64,000 nt of DNA from Omphiscola glabra (Eukaryota > Mollusca > Gastropoda > Lymnaeidae), in contig OZ024807.1 of assembly GCA_964017045.1 (NCBI GenBank), forward strand, positions 17,039,941 through 17,103,940. Reading direction: 5' to 3'. The translations under genes and the position numbers were made by a program. The notes under the pieces were generated by a model. That model did not search any database. It saw nothing but the letters and a program-made list of their open reading frames with translations, and was not told the DNA's origin. Shown here piece by piece: positions 23,938 through 35,483 of the stretch. The first letter of the stretch is position 1, and the number at the start of each line of letters is the position of its first letter.

Positions 23938-24122
23938 TACTTTGTTTCTATATACTAAGTCTTCTTAAGAGTACGAGGAACAACACTTTGTTTCTATATA
24001 CTAAGTCTTCTTAAGAGTACGAGGAACAACACTTTGTTTCTATTTACTAAGTCTTCTTAAGAGTACGAGGAACAACACTTTGTTTCTATATACTAAGTCT
24101 TCTTAAGAGTACGAGCAACAAC
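23938..24122. repeat. 46-bp tandem repeat, 4 copies
   Basis: TTTGTTTCTATATACTAAGT followed by CTTCTTAAGAGTACGAGGAA begins at 23941, 23987, 24033 and 24079. Confidence 0.96.
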
Positions 24123-24600
24123 ACCCCCACTTTCTTCAGAAAGGTAACGGGACCCAAGAAACTTGACATGGCTTCATGACATGTTCCGTGTCAGAAACGG
24201 AGCCAAGGGGGATTTTGGGGGTGGAAGCATGACGTAAGGACATGAAAGAACTAGCACGGGAAAGGATACGGTTTGAGGGGGTGGGGGAGGAGTTGACACA
24301 TAAGAGAAGCGGGAACGTGCGTTTCTTCATGAGTTCACCCAGTCTGTTAGTCTGTCCGTTTGTTTGGACACTCGCCTGCTTACACCCGCCCTCGACACAG
24401 TGCTCGTGTTTTGAGCGTTCCCAAACTTCTACAGAATGTATAGCTCCAGTTGCCCCGAGTTGTTCTCGTGCACCCAACCAACCTCTGCTATCAGTGCACG
24501 TATCAACAGCTTCCTTTTGTCTCCTTGCGTAACCCACTCATTGAGTCACAGGGCCTTCTTTTTAACAAGGGGAGCTGAGTCAGGGTAGTTTTCCCATGGA
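24123..24600. other. Non-coding unique stretch
   Basis: Both strands stay open for 96-133 codons at about 24136-24537, but no recognisable domain and no splice context support a gene. Confidence 0.35.
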
Positions 24601-24865
24601 GGCGACTCCTCGTGGTTGGAGGCGACTCCTCGTGGTTGGAGGCGACTCCTCGTGGTTGGAGGCGACTCCTCATGGTTGGAGGCGACTCCTCATGGTTGGA
24701 GGCGACTCCTCATGGTTGGAGGCGATTCCTCATGGTTGGAGGCGACTCCTTCCTCGAGGTTGGAGGTGACTACTCGTGGTTGGAGGCGACTCCTCGAGGT
24801 TGGAGGCGACTCCTCATGGTTGGCGGAGACTCCTCGTGGTTGCAGGCGACTCCTCGTGGTTGGAG
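24601..24865. repeat. 20-bp minisatellite, about 13 copies
   Basis: The unit is GGCGACTCCTCGTGGTTGGA, with CATGG, CGAGG and one longer TCCTTCCTC variant. Confidence 0.97.
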
Positions 24866-24961
24866 CACATGGCAAATATTTAACACCCTCTTTTCAATAT
24901 CGAAAACATGTCCGAAAAAAATATTTATTGCGGCTTTGTTTCCTTTCAAGTCCTTACAGAG

Positions 24962-25150
24962 CAGCGGTTCTCAATCTTCCTAATGACGCAACCCTTAAAT
25001 ACAGTTCCTCATGCTGTGGTCACCCCCAACCCTAAAATTATTTTCGTTTCTACTTTTTAAATATGTGTATACCGGTGGTCTTAGGCGACCCTTGTGTAAG
25101 GGTAGTTCGACCCCTCAAAGGGGTCGTGACCAACAGGTTAAGAACCGATG
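24962..25150. mobile_element. SPIN/OposCharlie-like hAT MITE with perfect 8-bp TSD
   Basis: The element begins CAGCGGTTCTCAATCTTCCT and includes CAGTTCCTCATGCTGTGG and GGTCTTAGGCGACCC. It ends GTCGTGACCAACAGGTTAAG then AACCGATG. TTACAGAG flanks it on both sides (24954-24961 and 25151-25158), an exact 8-bp target-site duplication typical of hAT transposition. It is 189 bp long, non-coding, and lies opposite to the copies at 43738 and 54959. Family assignment is from remembered consensus features. Confidence 0.85.
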
Positions 25151-25276
25151 TTACAGAGTTACCCACAATCCCTCGAAATGATTCCGACGCAATTCTAAAA
25201 ATGATTATATTTTGTACTGAAGCAATGGTAGCAATATTTATATTTGTACTAATGCAATTTATCAATTCTTATATCT

Positions 25277-25490
25277 TGTAGTGAACCAAGTCTAACCAGC
25301 ATTATATCTTGTAGTGAACCAAGTTTAACCAGCATTATAAATAATATTTTGAAGTGAACCAAGTTTAACCAGCATTATAAATTATATCGTGTAGTGAACC
25401 AAGTCTAACCAACATTATATCTTGTAGTGAACCAAGTCTAACCAGCATTATATCTTGTAGTGAACCAAGTCTGACCAGCATTAAATCTTT
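25277..25490. repeat. 33-bp minisatellite, about 6 copies
   Basis: The unit includes GTAGTGAACCAAGTCTAACC and AGCATTATATCTT. One copy has an extra AT-rich insertion (ATAAATAATATTTTGA) and another ATAAATTATATCG. Confidence 0.92.
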
Positions 25491-25945
25491 TCTGAATTAA
25501 GCGTTAACGAAAACGTCCCTCGCTGTTCAGTAAACCTGCTGACCCATGACGTCACTGTTTCAGTCAACCTTAGGTTTTTCCGGTTCATAATTAAACATTA
25601 GAAACATTTTCTCCATTTTTCTTGACCGCTCTAACACTAACACCTTTCCTTTTTTTTATTCCATAATGGTCAGCTGCGAGTGTGTGCTGGGTGATGCGCT
25701 TGACCACAACTCCACTCTCTGAGTACGGGGTAATGTTCACGCACCTGTCGTGTCAGTGATTGTTGTCAACCTTTTGTTAATACTGCTCCGAAGAAATGTT
25801 CATAGCGCATCCAGCGGGACAACGACTTACACGTCAGCCTTATGAGACACGACGCATTATTAAAGACATGGAATTGATGATTTTTAAAATATTTTTTGGT
25901 CTTCCGCGAGCCAATGAGAATCGCTCTGTGTCCAGCCCAACATCC
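25491..25945. other. Non-coding unique stretch
   Basis: No exon or RNA gene is recognised. Confidence 0.4.
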
Positions 25946-26128
25946 CATGTACGGCACACTAGAACCCCATGTACGGCACACCAGAACCCCATGTACGGCA
26001 CACCAGAACCCCATGTACGGCACACCAGAACCCCATGTACGGCACACCAGAACCCCATGTAAGGCACACCAGAACCCCATGTACGGCACACCAGAACCCC
26101 ATGTACGGCACACTAGAACCCATCCTAC
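25946..26128. repeat. 22-bp minisatellite, about 8-9 copies
   Basis: The unit is CCCCATGTACGGCACACCAG plus AA, nearly perfect, with ACTAGAA at both edges and one AAGGCAC. It opens five frames. A short CTACAGTCCCGCCTA(A)GGC duplication follows at 26178-26222. Confidence 0.97.
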
Positions 26129-27572
26129 AAAAACCAACAGCCCCCCTCAGTGCCTCATTGCAGAAACACAAGGCACCCTACAGTCCCGCCTAGGCGCCCT
26201 ACAGTCCCGCCTAAGGCACCCAACAGCACCGCCTACAGCACCAAGCAACCCTGACAACTATGTGTGCACCTATTAACACCCCTTGTATGCCGACCCCTGA
26301 CAGCGGAAATTTACAGAACACCGAGCAGATCCCATTGGACGACACCCGGGCCTACAGGCCATCTGATAAATAAAGCTAGCTCTACAACGCAGTACATCGC
26401 AGTGCCACACTAGCGCCCTCTTCGCGTCTGAAATTTTAGTCATACATCAGTATCCCGTGATAAACTATACCCATCTCGTCACGGCCGAGTCGACTATTCA
26501 TTAGAATTGACTACGCATCTATTACCAATCCGAGCCACACACGAGGGAATTTAGAGGCATACTTATTCTAATACTAAAAACAGCCAGGTTTTCGGAAACA
26601 ACGGTAGTAAGTACCGATATTAATAATTATAATTGATTCTCAATTTAAACAATTTCATCGCCAAATTTTTATTCTATTTTTAGAACATCTTTTTTTAATG
26701 CATACGTTTTTCGTTAATTAAATATCCACATTTCTGTGCACAAAAATAATATAACTTCTGTTTCAAACTATCGTCTGCTATCAAATATTCCTGTTTGCGA
26801 CGTTAGAGCATCTCACAACCGCTGGTAACCCCCCCCCCCCCCCCGCCGCCCCTAGAGTTCCACTTCCCGTGAAAGCTAGCCCCGATGTTTACCAATGCGA
26901 CGCCCCCCAGATCAACGTTGTCATATTTTGCTGTCTGATGGCATCGCCTCGCGATCCACTCGACGTTTACGTTGAACAATAACCGAGCCCTCGGTCTGCG
27001 AGTAACCCTATATAAAAATATCCGCTTCCCCAGCGGGGGCCCAAGTTTACGGTATTCAATGGCAATCGTTATGTTTGTGTTTACGGTATTCAATGGCAAT
27101 TGTTATGTTTGTGTTTGTAAATTGATGTTGCCTCAGACGATAGCTTGACGAGTGGGCACAATTTCAAGAACCGCGAGGCGGGAGGGGTAGGCGAGGGCCA
27201 TAATAACGGGAGACCTATTTTTTAAATGGAGCTTAACAGATCAGGTTGACCTAGTTAGCGTGGTCTAATTATAGAATTATATTCCGTTTGACTCTTTTGT
27301 TTCCTTTTAGTTATAGAGATGGAAAAAATGGGGAGGGTGGGGGTGTTCTATCTTATGACGTAGACGCAGAGCAAAATGATGGGGAAATAATGTTGCTCTT
27401 TAAAAATAATAATTATATCATTATTGACCTAAATAATTTGCCGATTTGACAGTTCTCAGTGATGCCATCAGCCCCACCCCTCAAATACAACTGTTATGAA
27501 CTGGTTTGTGAGCGTGGTGGGGTTGTGCATGGAATAGATGTTGAAAATAAGCCGGTGAAAAGTTTTGTGAAG
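26129..27572. other. Non-coding stretch with a CpG-rich segment and TATA-like site
   Basis: A C-run lies at about 26828-26843. From 26844 to 27050 the sequence is CpG-rich, ending in CCTATATAAAAATATCC (TATA-like at 27009-27017). Just beyond, GTTTACGGTATTCAATGGCA is duplicated at a 34-bp spacing (27047-27115). No exon is recognised. Confidence 0.4.
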
Positions 27573-28526
27573 GCCAGTTGTGATTGGTCGGGTTGTGTGA
27601 GGGGCTAGTTGTGATTGGTCGGGTTGTGTGAGGGGCTAGTTGTGATTGGTCGGGTTGTGTGAGGGGCTAGTTGTGATTGGTCGGGTTGTGTGAGGGGCTA
27701 GTTGTGATTGGTCGGGTTGTGTGAGGGCTAGTTGTGATTGGTCGGGTTGTGTGAGGGGCTCGTTGTGATTGGTCGGGTTGTGTGAGGGGCTAGTTGTGAT
27801 TGGTCGGGTTCTGTGAGGGGCCAGTTGTGATTGGTCGGGTTGTGTGAGGGGCTAGTTGTGATTGGTCGGGTTGTGTGAGGGGCTAGTTGTGATTGGTCGG
27901 GTTGTGTGAGGGGCTAGTTGTGATTGGTCGGGTTGTGTGAGGGGCTAGTTGTGATTCGTCGGGTTGTGTGAGGGGCTAGTTGTGATTGGTCGGGTTGTGT
28001 GAGGGGCTAGTTGTGATTGGTCGGGTTGTGTGAGGGGCTAGTTGTGATTGGTCGGGTTGTGTGAGGGCCAGTTGTGATTGGTCGGGTTGTGTGAGGGGCT
28101 AGTTGTGATTGGTCGGGTTGTGTGAGGGCCAGTTGTGATTGGTCGGGTTGTGTGAGGGCCAGTTGTGATTGGTCGGGTTGTGTGAGGGGCTAGTTGTGAT
28201 TGGTCGGGTTGTGTGAGGGGCTAGTTGTGATTGGTCGGGTTGTGTGAGGGCCAGTTGTGATTGGTCGGGTTGTGTGAGGGGCTAGTTGTGATTGGTCGGG
28301 TTGTGGGTGGGGCTAGTTGTGATTGGTCGGGTTGTGTGAGGGGTTAGTTGTGATTGGTCGGGTTGTGTGAGGGCCAGTTGTGATTGGTCGGGGTGTGTGA
28401 GGGGCTAGTTGTGATTGGTCGGGTTGTGTGAGGGGCTAGTTGTGATTGGTCGGGTTGTGTGAGGGGCTAGTTGTGATTGGTCGGGTTGTGTGAGGGGTTA
28501 GTTGTGATTGGTCGGGTTGGGTGAGG
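27573..28526. repeat. 32-bp minisatellite with a CCAAT box in each unit, about 30 copies
   Basis: The unit is of the form GGCTAGTTGTGATTGGTCGG followed by GTTGTGTGAGGG. Every intact unit carries GATTGGTC, the reverse of a CCAATC NF-Y-type site. Variants are GGGCTAG/GGCCAG and single substitutions. One unit has GATTCGTC, which destroys the box. Confidence 0.98.
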
Positions 28527-28702
28527 TCGATAAACAAAGTGATTTGTTTAACTTCTGTGTGAAAACGGTAGCCGGTTAAATGTTGTTAGGAGTGAAATTA
28601 TCATGTTTAGTTTATGTTATGAGTTCAGAAGTTCCCGTTGTAGAGCGAGCATTGCCGGCCCTGGTTCGTCGGCTCTAACTAACGGGTCTGCTCTTAAATT
28701 AG

Positions 28703-28855
28703 AAGGGACTTATTTTGTACAGATACCTTGTAATCGATGGCAACACTTATTTTGTACAGACACCTTGTAATCGATGGCAACACTTATTTTGTACAGACAC
28801 CTTGTAATCGATGGCAATACTTATTTTGTACAGATACCTTGTAATCGATGGCAAA
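28703..28855. repeat. 37-bp tandem repeat, 4 copies
   Basis: TTATTTTGTACAGACACCTT followed by GTAATCGATGGCAACAC occurs four times with GATACC or GCAATAC changes. Confidence 0.95.
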
Positions 28856-29149
28856 AATGTATTTAAGAAAAAATAACAGCGCTCAGATGGGGCGGAAAAA
28901 AGGGTGTGGAGGAGGAGTACTTTTATGTACATTTTTATTATAAAAAATCTTGTAATTTTAAAGATTTCTATTCCTTTCTACCAAAACTCCATAATTTATA
29001 TTAAACGCACAATTTCGCTCGGTTTCATCTACATTAGTATTAATTTTAAATTTACATAGTTATTGCAACATATTTATTATTTTTATCATTTCTCATGGTA
29101 TTAAATTAAAAAACTTAAACAAAAACTTTATTACCATACTTATGTCCAA
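28856..29149. other. Non-coding AT-rich spacer
   Basis: Unique AT-rich sequence. Nothing is recognised. Confidence 0.45.
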
Positions 29150-29347
29150 TTATGCAAACTAATTCTCCATTATGTTAATTATTTCTCCATTATGCAAAAT
29201 ATTTCTCCATTCTGTTAATTATTTTCCATTATGCAAAATATTTCTCCATTCTGTTAATTATTTCTCCATTATGCAAAATATTTCTCCATTATGTTAATTA
29301 TTTCTCCATTATGCAAACTATTTCTCCATTCTGTTAATTCTTTCTCC
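29150..29347. repeat. 40-41 bp AT-rich tandem repeat, about 5 copies
   Basis: Alternating blocks TTTCTCCATTATGCAAAATA and TTTCTCCATTCTGTTAATTA make a dimeric unit. TATGCAAAAT strings are octamer-like. Confidence 0.9.
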
Positions 29348-29831
29348 GCAAAACAAATTCTTCATTATTATTCACTAATAGATTTTTAACCAATTAGGAA
29401 ATGTATTTCTTCACCATATTTTTTTAAAAATCTCTCGTTTATTTTCTCTAAAACTCGACTGTAAAACCCTCCCCCCCCCCCCCCAATTTTTTTTCCTTCT
29501 TCTCTCCCCCCCCCCACCCCCCGCGACGTTATAACTCACACCTTTCAGGGACCAATATGAAGCAATCTCCTGAAAATCTCCCACGGCCTTGAGGTGAGAG
29601 AAACCAGGGGAGGCGACGACGAGAGAAAAGGGGGTGGGGGGGACAAAGAATAGAAGAAAAAAATTCCCGTACAGTAAGCATTTTAAAGCTCGACTCGTGC
29701 TGGCTCTTTCCAAACGCATCGCGATATATATATATATATACTTTTTTAACATTTTTATATTTTTAAATTTTTTTAAGATTATTTTTAAGACAAATATTAA
29801 AGATAATTTTTTAAATTTTTTTTTTCTTTTT
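29348..29831. other. Non-coding stretch with C/T homopolymers
   Basis: C-runs occur near 29470-29484 and 29506-29522, a G-run near 29628-29641, a TA run at 29725-29739 and a T-rich block near 29805-29830. No exon is recognised. Confidence 0.45.
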
Positions 29832-30062
29832 TGAAAGATATTTTGCATATGGATGTTTAGATAGATTATATCGATATTTTGCATATGGATGTTTAGATAG
29901 ATTATATCGATATTTTGCATATGGATGTTTAGATAGATTATATCGATATTTTGCATATGGATGTTTAGATAGATTATATCGATATTTTGCATATGGATGT
30001 TTAGATAGATTATATCGATATTTTGCATATGGATGTTTAGATAGATTATATCGATATTTTGA
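29832..30062. repeat. 36-bp minisatellite, 6 perfect copies
   Basis: GATATTTTGCATATGGATGT followed by TTAGATAGATTATATC is repeated with no visible substitutions, suggesting recent amplification. On the minus strand it spells a 12-residue repeat (MQNIDIIYLNIH), a by-product of a period divisible by three. Confidence 0.98.
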
Positions 30063-31763
30063 ATAGATGTTCTTTTATTAACAACTGATAATTTTGTCCA
30101 TGTTCAATTCAAGGTTAAGTATAAGTATGAAACTGTTGCTCTCTTTTCCTTTCAAACCTAGATCCAGGAAGTTGGGGGGGGGGGGGGGGGGGGGGGAGAG
30201 GGGCCAAACTAAATATAAAAAATTAATTTTTTAAAAATAAATGTGAAGCAATTGGCAGATGTAATTTAATCTGCTAAGTTAAGCATACAGCCTCGTAGAC
30301 TTGCATGGGGTCGGAGCTGTCAGTACACACGTGCCGTATGTTGTGCCCGTCTTTATCATACCGTGTTAAAAGGCCGAACTCGTGCCGGACACAATTGTTA
30401 GCAAGCAGCTACAGCGACAGAAATACAAGAAGACGGCTACAAGAAAATATGGCAAATTTTCTTTTTATCCTTTTTTTCCCCCTCTTAATGAAATTCTCTC
30501 TCCCTCCATTCCCCCCTCCCTCCCCAGCTCCCCCACCCGGCTCTCACCCTCTCTCACTTTGATGACAGAGGAGAGAGTTTAAGAAATGGGGAGAAATGTA
30601 AGAAGTTGAATCACCCCATAATTGTAATAGGTTGTGTTGTGTGTGTGTGGGGGGGGGGGGGTTAAAAAAGGTAGGCGCGAGCAAGTTTTTTCGGGGGTGG
30701 GGACCGTAGCGGGGGACGGTGGAAAAGAAATGAGCAGTTGCATGAAGAGAACGAGTCTCAAACTATGGTACATGCACCCTCTATTAATACATTGCAACGT
30801 TAAGGCGATATTGCAAAATACAAAATAAACCTACTACATGACGTGTCCAGTGAGAAGTACAACATATTAACACGTTGGAAGATGCATTTTTATTGATTAT
30901 TAAAACGGCACACCAATCATAAATAGTTTGAGAACACCCCCGTCTCCCACTAACATGAATGAAACCTCCACGGGGAAAGGAACAGGGGAAGGTGGTGGGA
31001 GGGGGTTGCGTTGGGGATAAGCGGTCGTCACGTGATATTAACCAAAGTGAAAGGTCAGTGATTTTTTTTTTGTTGAAACGTCACCACTTCACTAATATTT
31101 CACTTCCAGTAGTACGAGATGACCTACATTGTGGGTCTGTTGTGGTCAGTTCATATGTAATGAATACGTGTTCACGTCACTGCACTCTTTTTACATCGCT
31201 ATAAAATGCGCCCCCCGCCCCTCGAATGTGTGCGTGCGATGCGTAAAAATGGCTATGGACGCCCCACATTTCCAACACAAATTATTAAGTCTAGTTAATC
31301 GTTGTAAAACTGCACCCCAGGGCGTCAACAAAATAATACCCCCATTTTTTTAATTGCCAATGCAATCTTATCTCATATTCACCTCTTTATACCGCTCATT
31401 TCTTATATAACTCTTTAGTGCTGTGGTGCCACTGATGATGATGGAGTAATGTATTTATGTTGTTGCACCCATTTCGTCGGTTGATTTCAGCTAATTGTTA
31501 AACAAGTGATGGCAGGTCCCTGGAAATAGCAGCCTGCAGGTCCATATAACTATTGATATAAATGACCTTAAAACTAGCAATATGTAGGTTTCTACAAATA
31601 GCATTATCTGGGTCTCTGGAACAATTTATAACAGTCTGTAGATCCCACGCAAGCAACATTTGTTAAGTCCCTTATCCACTTTTCTATGATAATTTTTTTT
31701 TTCCTGTGGGTTAAGTAAAAAGCCTCGGTAATATCTACCGTTGTGTACTCTCATGTGTAGGAC
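30063..31763. other. Non-coding stretch including a 23-G run
   Basis: An uninterrupted G-run occupies 30174-30196. Pyrimidine-rich sequence lies at 30465-30560 and a G-run at about 30650-30661. No exon with support was seen. Confidence 0.45.
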
Positions 31764-31917
31764 ACACACACACGCGCACAATCACACACACACACAGACA
31801 CACTCACACACAAAGACATACACAGACACACACTCACACACACACAGACACACACACACAGACACACACACAGACACACATACACAGACAAACTCACACA
31901 CACACACATAGGCACAC
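31764..31917. repeat. CA-rich microsatellite with GACA interruptions
   Basis: CACACA runs are interrupted by periodic GACACACA, CTCACACA and AAAGACATA blocks. Confidence 0.95.
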
Positions 31918-32038
31918 TGAGAATTTCAGGGTGTTTTATTATTCCCATGTCAGCAGCATTAATCTGGGCGCCATGTTGTTCTGTACACGCATTTGTTTTC
32001 CCCCGTAGGCTGCGTCCACCAGGTACCCCACCATGTAC

Positions 32039-32121
32039 CCATGCCATGAATGAAACACTTGAAACCAACGGTTCTCAACATTCACGGGTATGAATACCCA
32101 TGCCATGAATGAAACACTTGT
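32039..32121. repeat. 60-bp direct duplication
   Basis: CCCATGCCATGAATGAAACA followed by CTTG occurs at about 32038 and again at about 32098. The first is followed by ACGGTTCTCAACATTCACGG, which has a loose hAT-end look. Confidence 0.75.
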
Positions 32122-32284
32122 TTAAATATACATTTTCAGTCAACTGCATTCGTTTTTTGAGGGGTTGAAAAGGGGGGGGGGGAGGTGGGGCAGGCGGCTA
32201 AAATCTTTGACCACGTTTCTATTTTATTACTTTTGCATTACTATTTTATTCCTAACTGCATTTCTGTTTCATTTAAGGATGCGA

Positions 32285-32550
32285 AGGGAAGGCGCATGCG
32301 CGCGGGTAGATGAACGGTGCGAGTTCAACAGTATCACAAGGTGGACAGCTTGCTTCACTTCCGGAAGTTGCGTGCATCATTCAGCCATCTTGAGGGGGTG
32401 GTGTCTACTGTTTGCCGTGTTTTCAACAATAAACGAACTCTTTTCTTTTTTTTCTTTACTTTGTACTGCGCGTGTTGTGTTTTTTTTATATTTTTGCCAG
32501 ACAGGAGCGCGGAAGTTGCTGTTTAATGGAGGTGGCTTGACCCGGAAGTC
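32285..32550. promoter_or_regulatory. Candidate housekeeping-type promoter
   Basis: Within 260 bp lie a perfect NRF1-type palindrome GCGCATGCGC (32292-32301), a perfect palindromic ETS/GABP site ACTTCCGGAAGT (32357-32368), a YY1-like GCCATCTT (32384-32391), and further GGAAGT sites at 32509-32516 and 32541-32549, the latter inside TTGACCCGGAAGTCAA. NRF1, ETS and YY1 clusters mark TATA-less housekeeping promoters in animals. No first exon is recognised, and direction is unresolved. A 190-codon plus-strand frame (32165-32737) crosses it but looks non-coding. Confidence 0.5.
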
Positions 32551-33473
32551 AAACACAAAAGCATTGACAAGATGTTGCCTCATTGTTCATACCTCTCAGA
32601 GGGCCGATGCTCACACGGACGAGCGCCTACACCGTCTGAGGGGCCCCCGCAAAAATAATGGGGGGGGGGTGGGGCTCCTAAATGATTGGGGGTTGGGGGC
32701 CGGCCCAGATGAGCTAAACTGCTACAGGCTAGCATAATTCGGTTGAGCGTGCGAGTCACGTGGGCGTGTCGAGTGGTTCGCGTGGGTGATGGCGAGGTTG
32801 ATCGCAGGGCACACGTTCCAACTGATCAGTTGTATCGCCATCTCAGGTGAAATGCTTTAATTATATGAGTTCATGGGGGGGGGGGCAATTAAAGCTAATT
32901 CGTTGTTTTTTCCCACTGCATTACCCTCCAATACCCATTCCCAACATGTTCACTCTTAAAAATATGTCATCATACTCCATATATTTATCTCGATGAATAC
33001 GCCGCTGGGTGCGGGGGAGGAGACTCGTGGAAAGATCGAGGTGACCTTTGTTTCCCAGCCAGGTTGAGCTCAACTAGAGCAAAGGTTGTTTTGTTTTTTC
33101 CTTACTCTTTTTTTTATACTGAGCAGAAAGAGAGAGGGAAAAAAACCACGAAGCACTGCCGCGGATGTGGGTGTGTGTGTGTGTAAGGGGGGGGCCGATT
33201 GTGGGAGTGTGTGTGGGGGTGATGGTGGAGGTGTTGCTGTGTGGGTTAAAGAGGGATAAGAAAATGTGGTGGTTGATGTAGTATTATGTGAGCACCCTTA
33301 CAAAACCTGTTAACATGGGCGGATAAGGTGTGTGGAGTAGGGAGGGTGCCCGGGCTCCTTGCCTGCCATTGACTCTCACGGAGCAGCTGAGTCTTGGAAT
33401 GATTTTCTATACAAAGTGCTTTGTCCATTTCTAAAGAAACATGTGCTAAACAGACTGTCATTGTATTCCCGTT
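32551..33473. other. Non-coding stretch with G-runs
   Basis: G-runs occur at about 32660-32668, 32875-32884 and 33187-33194, with GT-rich sequence at 33166-33240. No gene is recognised. Confidence 0.45.
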
Positions 33474-34160
33474 CCCAACCTACCTGTCCTTGTGCTCAAC
33501 CTACCTGTCCATGTGCTCAACCTACCTGTCCATGTGCTCAACCTACCTGTCCATGTGCTCAACCTACCTGTCCATGTGCTCAACCTACCTGTCCATGTGC
33601 TCAACCTACCTGTCCATGTGCTCAACCTACCTGTCCATGTGCTCAACCTACCTGTCCATGGGCTCAACCTACCTGTCCATGTGCTCAACCTACCTGTCCT
33701 TGTGCTCAACCTATCCGTCCTTGTGCTCAACCTACCTGTCCATGTGCTCAACCTACCTGTCCATGTGCTCAACATACCTGTCCTTGTGCTCAACCTATCC
33801 GTCCTTGTGCTCAACCTACCTGTCCATGTGCTCAACCTACCTGTCCATGTGCTCAACATACCTGTCCTTGTGCTCAACCTATCCGTCCTTGTGCTCAACC
33901 TACCTGTCCATGTGCTCAACATACCTGTCCTTGTGCTCAACCTATCCGTCCTTGTGCTCAACCTACCTGTCCTTGTGCTCAACTTACCTGTACTTGGGCT
34001 CAACCTACCTGTCCTTGTGCTCAACCTACCTGTACTTGGGCTCAACCTACCTGTCCTTGTGCTCAACCTACCTGTCCTTGTGCTCAACCTACCTGTCCTT
34101 GTGCTCAACCTACCTGTCCATGTGCTCAACATACCTGTCCTTGTGTACCTGTGCTCAACC
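33474..34160. repeat. 21-bp minisatellite, about 31 copies
   Basis: The unit is CTCAACCTACCTGTCCATGT plus G. Left units carry CCATG, and right units mix CCTTG, TATCCG, ACATAC and TACTTGGG variants. Because 21 is divisible by three, three plus frames and one minus frame stay open for 224-275 codons as 7-residue repeats such as CAQPTCP. Confidence 0.98.
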
Positions 34161-34449
34161 TTCCTATCAAAACCCTACTACCATGAAGGATCCGACACCA
34201 TCAGTTGGTGCCGAGTTCATGAGTAATGCGTGGCTAGCATAAACAAAGGAACCAGATAGCAAATTTAAGGAAATTGCTTTTCTACTTTTTTGTTATTCTC
34301 TGTATGCTTTGTGTGTGTGTGGGGGGGGGGGAGGAGTAATCTGGGTGGACATCCAGGAAGGAAGTGCAGCTTCTATCCGGTATTAGTCCGTACTAGTCAT
34401 TTGATGACCGCTTGCATCTGGTAAACCCATTTCTAACAAGCGAGAATGT
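34161..34449. other. Non-coding spacer
   Basis: Unique sequence with a G-run near 34321-34331. Confidence 0.45.
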
Positions 34450-34908
34450 GTGTCAAATGTGTCCTGTCAAGTGTGTCGGTCAAATGTGTCCGGTCAAGGG
34501 TGTCGGTCAAATGTGTCCGGTCAAGGGTGTCGGTCACATGTGTCCTGTCAAGCGTGTCGGTCAAATGTGTCCTGTCAAGTGTGTCGGTCAAATGTGTCCT
34601 GTCAAGTGTGTCGGTCAAATGTGTCCTGTCAAGTGTGTCGGTCAAATGTGGCCTGTCAAGTGTCGGTCAAATGTGTTCGGTCAAGGGTGTCGGTCAAATG
34701 TGTCCGGTCAAGGGTGTCGGTCAAATGTGTCCGGTCAAGGGTGTTGGTCAAATGTGTCCTGTCAAGTGTGTCGGTCAAATGTGTCCTGTCAAGTGTGTCG
34801 GTCGAATGTGGCCTGTCAAGTGTGTCGGTCAAATGTGTCCGGTCAAGGGTGTCGGTCAAATTTGTCCGGTCAAGATTGTGGGTTACATGTGTCCGGTCAA
34901 GAATATGT
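34450..34908. repeat. 27-bp minisatellite, about 17 copies
   Basis: The unit is TGTGTCGGTCAAATGTGTCC plus TGTCAAG, alternating with a CCGGTCAAGGG form. Clusters of the two forms suggest block duplications. Several frames are open only because the period is divisible by three. Confidence 0.97.
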
Positions 34909-34986
34909 TCTTATCACCCCAATGATGTAAATTCCAGGCTTCAACCCCCCCCCCCCCCACTACCCTAGGCCATTAAAAAAAGGGCT

Positions 34987-35181
34987 TAAAAAAATCATCA
35001 CAATTGCTCAGATAAAATTGTACTTGACCATATAATATAAACAGATATTCCATTTAATACAACATGGAAAATTATTTATTTATTTGAAAAAAATCATCAC
35101 AAGTGCTCAGATAAAATTGTACTTGACCATATAATATAAACAGATATTCCATTTAATACAAATAACATGGAAAATTATTTA
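34987..35181. repeat. 99-bp direct duplication, 2 copies
   Basis: AAATCATCACAATTGCTCAG through CATGGAAAATTATTTA occurs twice with about 99 bp offset. The second copy has AAGTGC and an added AAT. Confidence 0.95.
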
Positions 35182-35270
35182 AGACCACACAAATAAAACA
35201 GACACCTTTGAAGACCACACAAATAAAACAGACACCTTTGAAGACCACACACAAAAACAGAAACCTTTGC
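35182..35270. repeat. 31-bp tandem repeat, 3 copies
   Basis: AAGACCACACAAATAAAACA followed by GACACCTTTG, with the third copy diverged. Confidence 0.93.
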
Positions 35271-35483
35271 ATATCATAAAGCAATTTGATTTTGACGTGG
35301 GGGTGGGGGGGGGGGGGCAAGAGTTTATTTATAACTCTTGTCATACGCCGTGACGATTTTTTTAAATGAAAAAAATTATTTTGTCCTCAATCTCTGCACT
35401 TAAAAAATAAATCTCAATGTTCCGATTATCCTATAACAGCTGCTCCAGAGTTGACAATTTTGGTTCTACTTAATGCAATTTAC

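Noticed and set aside
29411..30028. 205-codon minus-strand frame with MQNIDIIYLNIH repeats
   Set aside because: 36-bp array plus homopolymer-rich sequence. No coding evidence.
32165..32737. 190-codon plus-strand frame with hydrophobic segments
   Set aside because: Composition reflects T-runs and G-runs. No homology signal. It overlaps a promoter-like cluster.
33359..34242. Cys/Pro-rich and Ser/Tyr-rich open frames of 224-275 codons
   Set aside because: Product of a 21-bp repeat unit. Four frames on both strands are open.
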